A stretch of DNA of 64,000 bases from Flavobacteriaceae bacterium (lineage in GTDB: Bacteria; Bacteroidota; Bacteroidia; Flavobacteriales; Flavobacteriaceae). The position numbers and the translations under genes are program-made. The notes beneath the pieces were generated by a model. That model had not been told where the DNA came from. It did no database searches and was given only the letters and a program-made list of their open reading frames with translations. Positions 28,285-37,697 of the stretch are shown here, piece by piece. Position 1 is the first letter of the stretch. Every line of letters starts with the position of its first letter. The stretch is taken from assembly GCA_013373635.1 (NCBI GenBank), contig JABXHN010000003.1:1-64000 (forward strand), given 5' to 3'.

Positions 28285-28767
28285 ATGTATGTCAATTTTA
28301 ACGACCTAGCTGATGATGCTAGAATATGGATTTATCAATCCAATAGATCACTAACGGATCAAGAGCAAGAAGAAATTAATACGGATCTCAAAACTTTCTT
28401 AGAACAGTGGACTGCTCATGGAAAGGATTTAAAAGCAGGTTTTGAACTCAAGTACAAGCGCTTTATCATCATCGGTCTCGATGCTCAAACACAAGCGTCT
28501 GGATGTTCTATTGACGCTTCTGTTCACTTTATTCAAGAATTGGAAAAGAAGTATGAAATAGATCTTTTAGACCGAATGAATGTGAGCTTTAAACAGGGTG
28601 ATTTTATCGCCTATAAGACCTTGAAAGACTTTAAAGTCATGGCTAAAAATAAATCAGTGTCTAAAAACACTGTAGTGTTTAATAATCTTGTCGCTACTAA
28701 GGCTGAGTACCTTGACCATTGGGAAGTACCAGCTTCAGAGAGCTGGCATTCCAATTTTGTAAAATAA
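28285..28767 (+). CDS. Conserved flavobacterial protein (often mislabelled ABC transporter ATPase)
   Basis: The 160-residue protein opens MYVNFNDLADDARIWIYQ and includes FLEQWTAHGKDLKAGFELKY. I recall this family from Bacteroidota genomes under the name ABC transporter ATPase, but no Walker A, Walker B or ABC signature is present. It contains a CSIDASVHFI segment with one cysteine. It is cytoplasmic and lies in the Fe-S/GH3/bshA run with spacings of 0-2 bases. Function is unknown. Confidence 0.85.
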   Translation: MYVNFNDLADDARIWIYQSNRSLTDQEQEEINTDLKTFLEQWTAHGKDLKAGFELKYKRFIIIGLDAQTQASGCSIDASVHFIQELEKKYEIDLLDRMNVSFKQGDFIAYKTLKDFKVMAKNKSVSKNTVVFNNLVATKAEYLDHWEVPASESWHSNFVK

Positions 28768-30438
28768 ATGAAGCAGTTCCCTCTACTTTTTTTAATTTTA
28801 ACCATTCTGTCTTCCTGCCAGGAAGATCCTGAAGTAGTTTATCGCAAACAACGTGCGCACTGGGTTGATTCAACCTATACTCAATTAAATCTCGATCAAA
28901 AGATAGGACAGCTATTCATGTTGGGGTTGACCTCAAACGATCACGATAGTATCGTTCAAAAGGTTATCGATGATGTAAAGAAATACGAGGTTGGTGGCCT
29001 GGCCTTTTTGGTTGGAACTCCAGAGCGACAAGTGGCGATTACTAATGAAATTCAATCAAATGCTAACATACCACTCTTAATTGCTCTCGATGCAGAGTGG
29101 GGAGCAGCCATGCGATTTAAAGATGAGGAAGGTTTTCCATGGCCTATGGCTATGGGAGCACTTACAGACAATTCCTTGGTTGAAAAAGCCGGTTATATGA
29201 TTGGAGAGGAACTCAGAAGAACTGGTGTTCATATGAATTTTGCCCCAGTTGCAGATATCAATATCAATCCAAATAACCCTATCATTGGAAATCGATCTTT
29301 TGGATCTCATCTGCAAAATGTCACCGAAAAAGCTTCTGCATATGCTAGGGGATTAAAGGCAGCTACAGTACTCTCATGTGCTAAGCATTTTCCAGGTCAT
29401 GGAGACACAGACATGGACTCTCATAAAACCTTACCTCAATTGACATTCAACAGGCAACGATTGGATTCCATTGAGCTCTATCCTTATAAATCAGGCTTGT
29501 TATCTCAGGTAGATGCAGTGATGGTAGCTCATTTAGACATTCCATCATTAACTGAAGAGGCAGGAGTTCCTGCATCACTTTCTTCAAAAGTGGTCAATGG
29601 AATACTAAAGACAGATTTAGGCTATGAGGGCCTCATCATCACCGATGCTTTAAATATGAAAGGGGTTACCCTCATCGCTGATGAAGGAGATGCTGAATTA
29701 GAGGCATTTAAAGCCGGAAATGATATATTATTAGTTCCAGTAGATGTTGAGAAAGGCGTTCAAAAAATAAAAGAGGCCTATAAAGATTCTATAATTACTG
29801 AAGATCGTTTAGCTCATTCGGTAAAGAAAATACTTTCTAGTAAATTCGATATGGGATTGAATAAGCCTTTCGAAAAGCTTCAAATTGATTCTATTAGGAG
29901 GTATTATAATTCCAAACCCAACACCTTGCTTCGCTATTTAATCTTGGAAAATGCAATTACCTATGTATCTAATACAAAGAAATACGAACCTATAAAAGCA
30001 GGGGCAAAAACAGCGCTAGTTCACCTAGGTGATACACCTGGATATCGCTTTAGACACGAAGTCATGTCAAATGGAGCGATCTTCTTTGAAAACAATCAGC
30101 TAACTGAAGAAAACCTCAAAGATTTTGATGTAATTGTTGTTGGATATCATAAAAATGATGCTTCACCTTACAAATCTTATAAATTTACAGCAGAAGAACT
30201 CGAGATATTGAAACAACTCACCAGTATGGGCAAAGAGGTATATCTCAATGTGTTTACCTCTCCTTATGCATTAAAAGACATCGATTTTATCGATGATTTT
30301 AAAGCGATTCTCGTAGGGTATATGAACGATGATTTCGTTCAATTAAAGATGTTAGAAGTGCTTTCAGGAACATTAGAACCTAAAGGAAGTTTACCTATTT
30401 CATTGCCTAATTTAGAATTATCCAAAAACAATTTATAA
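28768..30438 (+). CDS. Glycoside hydrolase family 3 lipoprotein, NagZ-like beta-N-acetylhexosaminidase
   Basis: The signal ends in a lipobox (ILSSC, Cys about 17), so this is a predicted lipoprotein. The GH3 N-domain has KHFPGHGDTDMDSH at residues 206-219, the NagZ-type loop whose histidine acts as acid/base. The likely nucleophile is the Asp of IITDALNMKG. NagZ cleaves GlcNAc from anhydroMurNAc peptides in wall recycling. The extra C-terminal region (about 370-556) resembles the GH3 C-domain found in longer Bacteroidota members. It starts immediately after the preceding stop, and bshA starts immediately after it. Confidence 0.92.
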   Translation: MKQFPLLFLILTILSSCQEDPEVVYRKQRAHWVDSTYTQLNLDQKIGQLFMLGLTSNDHDSIVQKVIDDVKKYEVGGLAFLVGTPERQVAITNEIQSNANIPLLIALDAEWGAAMRFKDEEGFPWPMAMGALTDNSLVEKAGYMIGEELRRTGVHMNFAPVADININPNNPIIGNRSFGSHLQNVTEKASAYARGLKAATVLSCAKHFPGHGDTDMDSHKTLPQLTFNRQRLDSIELYPYKSGLLSQVDAVMVAHLDIPSLTEEAGVPASLSSKVVNGILKTDLGYEGLIITDALNMKGVTLIADEGDAELEAFKAGNDILLVPVDVEKGVQKIKEAYKDSIITEDRLAHSVKKILSSKFDMGLNKPFEKLQIDSIRRYYNSKPNTLLRYLILENAITYVSNTKKYEPIKAGAKTALVHLGDTPGYRFRHEVMSNGAIFFENNQLTEENLKDFDVIVVGYHKNDASPYKSYKFTAEELEILKQLTSMGKEVYLNVFTSPYALKDIDFIDDFKAILVGYMNDDFVQLKMLEVLSGTLEPKGSLPISLPNLELSKNNL

Positions 30439-31572
30439 ATGAATCCTATGAAAATTGGTATTGTTTGTTATCCCACCTTTGGTGGAAGTGGTGTAGTGGC
30501 CACAGAGCTCGGTAAGGCACTTGCCGATAGAGGTCATGAAATCCATTTTATCAGTTACAAGCAACCAGTTCGATTAGAGCTTTTGAGTTCAAAGATTCAT
30601 TTTCACGAGGTTCACGTTCCCGACTATCCACTATTTCATTATCAACCTTATGAGCTAGCACTCTCGAGTAAACTTGTCGATATGGTGCAACTACATCAAA
30701 TTGAAGTCTTACACGTACACTATGCGATTCCTCATGCCTATGCGGGTTATATGGCCAAGCAAATGCTAGCAGAAAAGGGAATCAACATTCCGATGATTAC
30801 CACCTTACACGGTACTGATATTACCCTGGTGGGAAGACATCCCAACTACAAACCAGCAGTGACTTTTAGTATCAATCACTCGGATATTGTAACCGCAGTG
30901 AGTGCTGATCTTAAAAGAAGTACTTTGGAGCAATTTGAGATTCACAAAGAGATTGAAGTCGTTCCAAACTTTATCGATATTACCAATTACGAGAAAACCA
31001 GTAAGGAATGTAAGCGTTCGATGATCGCTCAGGATCACGAACGAGTGATTTCACACATTTCTAATTTTAGAAAGGTGAAACACGTTCCCCATGTGGTTAA
31101 GGTGTTTCATCAAATACAGAAGGAAATTCCTTCAAAACTCGTTTTAGTTGGAGAGGGACCAGAACGCGAATCAGTGGAACGATTGGTTGATGATTTAGGA
31201 ATTACAGATAAAGTACTCTTTTTAGGAAATTCATCTCAAGTAGATCGCGTATTGTGTTTTTCTGATTTATTTCTACTTCCTTCAAAATCAGAGAGTTTTG
31301 GTTTAGCGGCCTTAGAAGCGATGGCTAATAAAGTAGCGGTAGTTTCAAGTAATACTGGAGGAATTCCGGAGGTGAATATACACGGTGAAACAGGATATTT
31401 AGCTGATGTTGGGGATATCGATGCTATGGCAAAATACTCCATAGAAATTTTAAAAGACATTGAAACATTAAGAGGATTTAAAAACAGAGCCTATGAAAAG
31501 GCTGCTGATTTTGATATTCTTAAAATACTCCCACAATACGAAGAGCTCTACAAGAGAGCTTTGAGTTTGTAG
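30439..31572 (+). CDS. bshA: N-acetyl-alpha-D-glucosaminyl L-malate synthase BshA
   Basis: This GT4-family glycosyltransferase (377 aa) makes GlcNAc-malate, the first step of bacillithiol synthesis. The opening MKIGIVCYPTFGGSGVVATE and the segments HVHYAIPHA and TLHGTDITLVG are characteristic of BshA. The GT4 donor-binding motif SESFGLAALEAMA is present. Start may be ATG 30439 or ATG 30448; the former abuts the previous stop. bshB and bshC are not in the window. Confidence 0.95.
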   Translation: MNPMKIGIVCYPTFGGSGVVATELGKALADRGHEIHFISYKQPVRLELLSSKIHFHEVHVPDYPLFHYQPYELALSSKLVDMVQLHQIEVLHVHYAIPHAYAGYMAKQMLAEKGINIPMITTLHGTDITLVGRHPNYKPAVTFSINHSDIVTAVSADLKRSTLEQFEIHKEIEVVPNFIDITNYEKTSKECKRSMIAQDHERVISHISNFRKVKHVPHVVKVFHQIQKEIPSKLVLVGEGPERESVERLVDDLGITDKVLFLGNSSQVDRVLCFSDLFLLPSKSESFGLAALEAMANKVAVVSSNTGGIPEVNIHGETGYLADVGDIDAMAKYSIEILKDIETLRGFKNRAYEKAADFDILKILPQYEELYKRALSL

Positions 31573-31590
31573 TAAATAACTGCTATTTGT

Positions 31591-32916
31591 TTAGAGCTTG
31601 CCTATTTGATAGTATTCAAATCCGGCCTTTTGCATTTCGATCTCATTGTATTGGTTTCTACCGTCAAATACGATGGACTGCTTCATCAAATCTTTCATAA
31701 GATCTAAATCAGGAGCTCTAAAGGTTTTCCATTCGGTGAGTAAAATCATGGCATCAGCTTCCTTTAAAGCATCGTATTTGTTTTGAGTATATTCGACTTC
31801 ATAGGAATTCAAATAATGAGTTTGAGCCTCATGGATAGCCTTAGGATCGTATGCTTTTACACGGGCACCTTTGTCGATTAAGGCTTTGATGACTTCAATA
31901 GAAGGAGCTTCACGCATATCATCAGTCCCAGGCTTAAAAGCTAGTCCCCATACAGCAAAGCAATAGCCACTTAAATCTTCTCCAAATCGCTTGACAATTT
32001 TAGATGCTAAAACGGTTTTCTGATAGTTGTTAACGGATTCAACAGCTTTGATCAACTTTGGCTCATATCCTACATCTAGGGCCGTTTTAGCTAATGCTTT
32101 AACGTCCTTTGGGAAACAGGAACCTCCATAACCCACACCAGGATATATAAAGCTGTAGCCGATTCTAGAATCAGATCCAATTCCGATACGCACCTGGTTC
32201 ACGTCAGCTCCCACACGCTCACAGATGTTGGCTATTTCGTTCATAAATGAAATTTTAGTCGCTAACATCGCATTAGCAACGTATTTGGTCATTTCAGCAG
32301 AACGAACATCCATAGTGATGATACGATCGAAATTTAGCCTAAAAAAGGGTCTGTAGAGCTGTTTCATGAGCTCTAAGGCTGTTGGGTCATCCGATCCAAT
32401 AATGACGCGATCTGGCTTCATAAAATCAGCAATAGCATCTCCTTCTTTTAAGAATTCAGGATTGGATACTACAGAGAATGAAATGGATTCATTTCGCTTG
32501 TCTAATTCAGATTGAACGATTGCTTTAACGCGATCAGCTGTTCCTACAGGTACGGTTGATTTATCGACTACAACTAGAGAGGAAGTCATCAATTGACCGA
32601 TGTTTTTAGCGACTTCTAACACATAGGTCAAATCCGCAGCTTGATCTTCAGCTGTAGGAGTGCCAACGGCAATAAAGACGAAGTCTGAATCTTCGATTGA
32701 ATCTTTTAATGATGTAGAAAAGTGAAGGTTTTGGTTTTCGACATTGCGAATCACCATATCGCTCAAACCAGGTTCATAAATCGGAATGATTCCTTTTTTG
32801 AGCTGATTAATTTTATCTTCATTGATATCTACACAAACTACCTCATAGCCCATCTCAGCGAAACAGGTTCCGCTGACAAGGCCTACATATCCAGTACCAA
32901 CAATAGTAATTTTCAT
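31591..32916 (-). CDS. ugd: UDP-glucose 6-dehydrogenase
   Basis: Ugd oxidises UDP-glucose to UDP-glucuronate with two NAD+. The Rossmann motif GTGYVGLVSGTCFAEMG is at the N terminus. The catalytic cysteine is C267 in GYGGSCFPKD, and the C-domain contains VWGLAFKPGTDDMREAPS. The length of 441 aa is standard. A purine-rich AGAGGA lies about five bases before the ATG. It is convergent with bshA, with 18 bases between, and monocistronic. UDP-glucuronate probably feeds polysaccharide synthesis encoded elsewhere. Confidence 0.96.
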   Translation of the reverse strand: MKITIVGTGYVGLVSGTCFAEMGYEVVCVDINEDKINQLKKGIIPIYEPGLSDMVIRNVENQNLHFSTSLKDSIEDSDFVFIAVGTPTAEDQAADLTYVLEVAKNIGQLMTSSLVVVDKSTVPVGTADRVKAIVQSELDKRNESISFSVVSNPEFLKEGDAIADFMKPDRVIIGSDDPTALELMKQLYRPFFRLNFDRIITMDVRSAEMTKYVANAMLATKISFMNEIANICERVGADVNQVRIGIGSDSRIGYSFIYPGVGYGGSCFPKDVKALAKTALDVGYEPKLIKAVESVNNYQKTVLASKIVKRFGEDLSGYCFAVWGLAFKPGTDDMREAPSIEVIKALIDKGARVKAYDPKAIHEAQTHYLNSYEVEYTQNKYDALKEADAMILLTEWKTFRAPDLDLMKDLMKQSIVFDGRNQYNEIEMQKAGFEYYQIGKL

Positions 32917-32983
32917 TGAATCCTCTTAATGACTTAGAAAGCTAATTTAAGAAGCTCTATGATAATCACCTAATAGTTGTTGG

Positions 32984-33739
32984 TTAATATGGAGTTAAAA
33001 AGATTTTGTGAATCGTTGTTGCTGTATTGGCATACTCTGCTTTTGCAGCCATTTTAGTCCATTTAGGAGACTTGATAAACTTTTGCCAGTTCTCATCGTG
33101 TTCCTTCATGTCTTTAAATTGGATCATATAGGTAAGACAAGGTCGATTAGCACCAGATATTTGATCTCCAAAGAATACTGGATGTAATCCAACTTCATAG
33201 AAAAGATCAAGTTCTTCAACATTGAACATCTTTATCTTTCTTCTATTGGCATCTTCACTATAACTCTCATAGGTTCTGAGCTCAAATAAACCAGAATCTG
33301 ATTTTATTGCATCCATTTTAGCAAGTCCATCAAAGGCTAATAAGAGCATTGATTCAATTCTATCGTAGAGTTTTTCATCAATTTTCATAGCATTGTAAGA
33401 GCTTGCATCTTTGAGGTACTGCTCGTCTTTGTGCAATTCTTGAGTAGTTATATAAGTGTTAGCATCTGGATAAGCGATCAAAAACCAAAGCTTTGTTGGA
33501 TCTGAATTTCCGAGTTCTTTAAAAAGAGCAGTATGTCTAATTCCTTTTCTTTTGAGAGTAGGAGTGAGCACCTCCTGAAGGTATGCTGCTAACTTTGCAG
33601 TATTACCACCAGTTTTCATGGTATAGGTTCTCAACTCATAAAGTTCTTTTGCATCAGATTTTGATTGTGCAAAACATCCTTGAGTTGTGATAAATAGGAT
33701 AGTAGCTAGGAGTAAAATTTTTAAATAGTGGGGTTTCAT
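32984..33739 (-). CDS. Exported NIPSNAP-family protein
   Basis: A signal peptide (residues 1-24, ending GCFAQ) precedes two NIPSNAP repeats: YELRTYTMKTGGNTAKLAAYL near residue 33 and FELRTYESYS near residue 146. NIPSNAP is a dimeric alpha/beta-barrel fold of no fixed function. In Bacteroidota these exported versions are common, and their substrate is unknown. It is divergent from the 33824 gene, with clear -7 elements for both in the gap. Confidence 0.9.
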   Translation of the reverse strand: MKPHYLKILLLATILFITTQGCFAQSKSDAKELYELRTYTMKTGGNTAKLAAYLQEVLTPTLKRKGIRHTALFKELGNSDPTKLWFLIAYPDANTYITTQELHKDEQYLKDASSYNAMKIDEKLYDRIESMLLLAFDGLAKMDAIKSDSGLFELRTYESYSEDANRRKIKMFNVEELDLFYEVGLHPVFFGDQISGANRPCLTYMIQFKDMKEHDENWQKFIKSPKWTKMAAKAEYANTATTIHKIFLTPY

Positions 33740-33762
33740 AATTTCAAATTGATTTAATCAAT

Positions 33763-33798
33763 CAAATATAAAACAAATAAATAAATTGTGTATATTTG
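33763..33798. promoter_or_regulatory. Divergent -7 promoter elements (NIPSNAP gene and 33824 gene)
   Basis: TATATTTG on the minus strand (33763-33770) and TATATTTG on the plus strand (33791-33798) both match TAnnTTTG. Leaders would be about 20 bases on each side. -33 elements are not obvious. Confidence 0.45.
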
Positions 33799-33823
33799 AC
33801 GCATTAATTTTTAAAGTTATATA

Positions 33824-34456
33824 ATGTTTGTAAAAAGACTTTTCGTCCTATTTGTTTTGATAGCCTCATCAGCTTATTCACAGTATGGATCAGTTGAATT
33901 AAACACTGGAGGATTTTCATTAGTACCTGCATTTACGGATGATCAGCCTAATTTCATTCTCAATTTAGGAACTTCAACTGACAGAAGAGTGACGGGAAGT
34001 TTGATTGCCAATATTCGTGTAGAGGGGATGAAACCAAGAGGTGGAATTTTTATTACACGTTACAAATTAATCGACAAGAAACTCAAATTGCACTTAGGAG
34101 CACATTTACCAGCATTTCAGGTAGATGAAGATTATCATATGGATACATTTTTTGCTAGAGAAGTATTGGCAACCTATCAATTAAATGAATCGGTTGGTTT
34201 TACTGGAATGTTTATTCGTGGTACAGGAATGAATAACGACTTTAAGATGAAGCTCTTAAACTTTATGACCATTATTAGAAAAAACAGTTTTGTATTCACT
34301 ACTCAACTATATGGTATGGACTTTGAAAACACCTATGGTATTGCTCAGGCAATCAGTTACACCCTTTCTAAAAAGTTGTCTATCAATGGTTTTTTAAATA
34401 AGACCCTTTCAAACGGATCAACGATTAGTACTCTAGGGTTGAGGTATCATATGTAG
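33824..34456 (+). CDS. Exported hypothetical protein, probable small beta-barrel
   Basis: I do not recognise the family. The product (210 aa) has a signal peptide (MFVKRLFVLFVLIASSAYS). The rest alternates polar and hydrophobic residues in strand-length blocks, and the C terminus reads TISTLGLRYHM, compatible with an outer-membrane barrel. No cysteine, lipobox or enzymatic motif is present. It is monocistronic with its own promoter and ends four bases from mnmE (convergent). Confidence 0.75.
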   Translation: MFVKRLFVLFVLIASSAYSQYGSVELNTGGFSLVPAFTDDQPNFILNLGTSTDRRVTGSLIANIRVEGMKPRGGIFITRYKLIDKKLKLHLGAHLPAFQVDEDYHMDTFFAREVLATYQLNESVGFTGMFIRGTGMNNDFKMKLLNFMTIIRKNSFVFTTQLYGMDFENTYGIAQAISYTLSKKLSINGFLNKTLSNGSTISTLGLRYHM

Positions 34457-34460
34457 TTGG

Positions 34461-35858
34461 TTATTTACCGATACAGAAATTCGCAAAAATATTTCCAAGA
34501 AGTTCATCAGAACTTATTTCACCAGTGATTTCACCAAAGTGATAAAGGGCTTGTCTTATATCAATAGCAAGTAGGTCAGAAGGCAGCTCTTCTGATAACC
34601 CTTCTTTTACCTTATCGATTTCCTCTAGCGCTTTAATCAGTGAATCGTAATGCCTACTGTTGGTTATGATCGTGTCATTATTGCTGATGGCACCGGAGTG
34701 AACACCTTGGATAAACGATTCTTTAAGTTTTTCTACACCTTCACCTGTTTTTGCAGCTATAAATTGTATTTGAGGAATGAGTTCCTTTAAATGTGTTTGT
34801 TCTTCTCTAGAGAGTTGATCTACCTTATTTCCAAGTACAATGAGGTGTTTTTTTGGATGTTCCTTTTCAATTTTTAGAATTTCAATTTCATCCTGTTTCG
34901 CTAATTGATCGTCTTTTACACAGGCCAAGGAATCGATTAAATAGAGAATTAGCTTGGCTTGACCTATTTTTTCAAAGGTCTTTTGAATTCCGATCTTTTC
35001 AATTTGATCCTCAGTGGCTCTAATACCAGCAGTATCGATAAATCGAAAACCAATACCTCCGATGGATAGTTCGTCTTCAATGGTATCTCTAGTAGTACCA
35101 GCAATATTGGAAACAATGGCGCGTTCTTCGTTTAAGAGTGCATTGAGTAGGGTAGACTTACCAACATTTGGTGCCCCTACAATTGCTACAGGAACGCCAT
35201 TTTTGAGCACGTTACCAAGAGCAAATGAATCGATGAGTTTTTTGAGTACTTCGGTTATGGTGTTGAGCAGCTTTTTAAATTCCACACGATCTGCAAAAGA
35301 GACATCTTCTTCAGCAAAATCTAATTCAAGTTCTATTAGCGATGCAAAATTCAAGAGTTGCTCTCTTAGTTTTTTAATCTCTGAACTAAAACCACCTCTC
35401 ATCTGTTGAAGTGCCAACTGATGCGAAGCTTCGTTCTCACTAGCGATTAAATCTCCTACAGCTTCTGCCTGACTGAGGTCCATCTTAGCGTTTAAAAAGG
35501 CTCTCATAGTAAATTCACCACCTTGTGCAGCTCGAACTCCTTTCTTGAGAAAGAGTTGCATAATGCGTTGCTGAATATAGGTGGAACCATGACAAGAAAT
35601 CTCAGCTACATTTTCTCCTGTATAAGAGTTAGGACCTTTAAAGATGCTGACCAATGCTTGATCGATTAAATGATCCCCATCTTTAATATGCCCTAAGTGT
35701 ACTGTATGGCTTTTTTGATCTTTGAGTACTTTAGTGCTCACAGATTCAAAAGAATCACTGACCATATCGATGGCATTAGGTCCAGAGAGTCTAATAACAG
35801 CAATAGCTCCAGTACCTGGAGCAGTAGCTAATGCGATAATGGTATCATTGTTGTGCAC
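34461..35858 (-). CDS. mnmE: tRNA modification GTPase MnmE
   Basis: MnmE, with MnmG, installs the carboxymethylaminomethyl group at U34. The N-terminal folate-binding domain starts DTIIALATAPGTGAIAVIRL. The G domain has GAPNVGKSTLLN (G1), DTAG (G3) and NKVD (G4), and the protein ends with the required CIGK. The length of 465 aa is standard. It is monocistronic. Confidence 0.97.
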   Translation of the reverse strand: MHNNDTIIALATAPGTGAIAVIRLSGPNAIDMVSDSFESVSTKVLKDQKSHTVHLGHIKDGDHLIDQALVSIFKGPNSYTGENVAEISCHGSTYIQQRIMQLFLKKGVRAAQGGEFTMRAFLNAKMDLSQAEAVGDLIASENEASHQLALQQMRGGFSSEIKKLREQLLNFASLIELELDFAEEDVSFADRVEFKKLLNTITEVLKKLIDSFALGNVLKNGVPVAIVGAPNVGKSTLLNALLNEERAIVSNIAGTTRDTIEDELSIGGIGFRFIDTAGIRATEDQIEKIGIQKTFEKIGQAKLILYLIDSLACVKDDQLAKQDEIEILKIEKEHPKKHLIVLGNKVDQLSREEQTHLKELIPQIQFIAAKTGEGVEKLKESFIQGVHSGAISNNDTIITNSRHYDSLIKALEEIDKVKEGLSEELPSDLLAIDIRQALYHFGEITGEISSDELLGNIFANFCIGK

Positions 35859-35956
35859 GATGCAAAATTAGTTTAAAAAAATGGAATTGTGATCTTGAAA
35901 AATCAATTGAAGTAGACTCTATTTTTTTTGTACTTTTAATATAAACAAATTATAAG

Positions 35957-36295
35957 ATGTTAAAAGAAGACAGAAACCTATTAGCAATAACACATTATAC
36001 ACAACTAATTAATTACGTTAGTGGTTTTGGAGGATTTATTGTACCTCTAGTGTTATGGCTTACACAGAAAGATAAGATCATCGATATGGATGAGCACGGG
36101 AAAGCAATAGTTAATTTTCAGCTCAGTATGTTTATATATGCCATTGCTTCTGCTTTGTTGATTATTTTGGGTATTGGTATTCTAGGCCTAATAGCTATTG
36201 CAATTTTAGAAATTGCTTTTCCAATTATCAATGGACTTAAAGCTGCAAAGGGTGAACCTATCGATTATCCCTTTTCCATTAAGTTTATAAAATAA
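35957..36295 (+). CDS. DUF4870 membrane protein
   Basis: The 112-residue protein has three hydrophobic segments. Its family pattern is LLAITHYTQLINYVSGFGGFIVPLVLW, then DEHGKAIVNFQLSMFIY and a C-terminal NGLKAAKGEPIDYPFSI. DUF4870 (also called TIC20-like) has no assigned function. It is monocistronic, with a terminator immediately downstream. Confidence 0.9.
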   Translation: MLKEDRNLLAITHYTQLINYVSGFGGFIVPLVLWLTQKDKIIDMDEHGKAIVNFQLSMFIYAIASALLIILGIGILGLIAIAILEIAFPIINGLKAAKGEPIDYPFSIKFIK

Positions 36296-36297
36296 AA

Positions 36298-36318
36298 AAA
36301 GGCCCTTTTGGGCCTTTC
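36298..36318. terminator. Bidirectional terminator, DUF4870 / dnaN
   Basis: Arms AAAGGCCC and GGGCCTTT around TTTT, with A-rich and T-rich flanks, can end transcription from both convergent genes. Confidence 0.82.
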
Positions 36319-36334
36319 TTCATTGTTTGGTTAG

Positions 36335-37453
36335 TTAGTTGTTGAGCATTACAGGCATCACTAGCATGGTAATTTCTTCACCTGGATCTAATCCATCAAC
36401 TGGTTTTAATATTCCCGCTCTATTAGGCAAGCTCATTTCAAGACTTACTTCATCAGAAGTTAAACTGTTGAGCATTTCAACTAAGAAACGAGAGTTAAAT
36501 CCAATTTGAATATCATCGCCCTGATAAGTACAGTTTAAACGCTCTTCTGCTTTATTGCTGTAATCAACATCTTCAGCAGAAATATTGAGTTCAGCACCAG
36601 CAATCTTTAATCGAAGTTGGTGTGTTGTTTTATTTGAGAAAATCGATACACGTTTTACAGAGTTTAAGAGTTGAACTCTGTTTATGGATAATATATTAGG
36701 ATTTTCTTTTGGAATAACGGCCTCGTAATTTGGATATTTACCATCGATCAATCTACATATGAGTTCTGTATTGTCAAAGCTAAATTTAGCATTGGAGTCA
36801 TTGTACTCAATCAATACTTCACTCTCAGATCCTAAAAGAATTCCTTTGAGTAAGTTTAAGGGTTTTTTAGGCATGATGAATTCAGCGAGCTCTGTAGCAT
36901 TGACATCATCTCTTTGGTATTTCACCAATTTATGTGCATCTGTTGCAACAAAGGTTATGTTTTCAGAACTGATCTGAAAGAACACCCCACTCATCACAGG
37001 TCTTAAATCGTCATTTCCAGCAGCAAAAATAGTTTTTGAAATAGCGTTTGCTAAAATATCACCCTCAATCTTTGTGCTACTTGGATTAGGTAGTGATATT
37101 GAATTTGGAAATTCACTACCATCAGCATATGCAACAGCGTATTTACCATTATTAGCACTGATCTCAACAGTATTGTTGTCTTCTACAACAAAGGTGAGGG
37201 GTTGTTCTGCAAAGGTCTTTAAAGTATCTAATAAAAGTCTTGCTGGTACAGCGATACTACCTTTATCTTCTGATTCTACTTCTAAGGAAGAAGTCATTGT
37301 AGTTTCTAAATCGGATGCAGATACTATCAGTTTATTTTGATCTAGTTCGAATAAAAAATTATCTAAGATAGGAAGGGTATTTGAATTGTTAATCACACCT
37401 CCTAAGAGTTGTAATTGCTTAAGTAAATAGGAACTTGATACTATAAATTTCAT
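36335..37453 (-). CDS. dnaN: DNA polymerase III subunit beta (sliding clamp)
   Basis: The 372-residue protein has the three clamp domains: it opens MKFIVSSSYLLKQLQLLGGVINNSNTLPILDNF, the middle contains VMSGVFFQI, and it ends ITMLVMPVML, the normal DnaN tail. The clamp tethers DNA polymerase. dnaA, recF and gyrB are not adjacent, which is usual in Bacteroidota. A -7 promoter lies about 26 bases upstream. Confidence 0.97.
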   Translation of the reverse strand: MKFIVSSSYLLKQLQLLGGVINNSNTLPILDNFLFELDQNKLIVSASDLETTMTSSLEVESEDKGSIAVPARLLLDTLKTFAEQPLTFVVEDNNTVEISANNGKYAVAYADGSEFPNSISLPNPSSTKIEGDILANAISKTIFAAGNDDLRPVMSGVFFQISSENITFVATDAHKLVKYQRDDVNATELAEFIMPKKPLNLLKGILLGSESEVLIEYNDSNAKFSFDNTELICRLIDGKYPNYEAVIPKENPNILSINRVQLLNSVKRVSIFSNKTTHQLRLKIAGAELNISAEDVDYSNKAEERLNCTYQGDDIQIGFNSRFLVEMLNSLTSDEVSLEMSLPNRAGILKPVDGLDPGEEITMLVMPVMLNN

Positions 37454-37478
37454 CTATTAATTATTAATGGTGTAGAGA

Positions 37479-37486
37479 CAAAGATA
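37479..37486 (-). promoter_or_regulatory. -7 promoter element of dnaN
   Basis: TATCTTTG on the minus strand fits TAnnTTTG; a TTTC lies about 20 bases upstream where the -33 TTTG is expected. The rest of the 244-base gap between dnaN and the SAM hydrolase gene shows only AT-rich sequence. Confidence 0.45.
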
Positions 37487-37697
37487 TTTTAATTGTTCTA
37501 GTTTGCGAAACTATTTTATCAACACTACTTAGGATTGAAAAAAGTGATTAAATGTAGTGATATTAATTAAAAACATAAGTTTAAGTAGTTGAAATACATA
37601 TAATTATAAATAATATTGATTTGTGTATTAAAAGTTGTTTAATGTTCTAAAACGATTGTTAGGAATCAGTATTGTTTATAAGTTGAAGTAATCCTAC

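Noticed and set aside
35014-35409. 131-residue open frame opposite mnmE
   Set aside because: Serine- and threonine-rich shadow of the mnmE coding strand.
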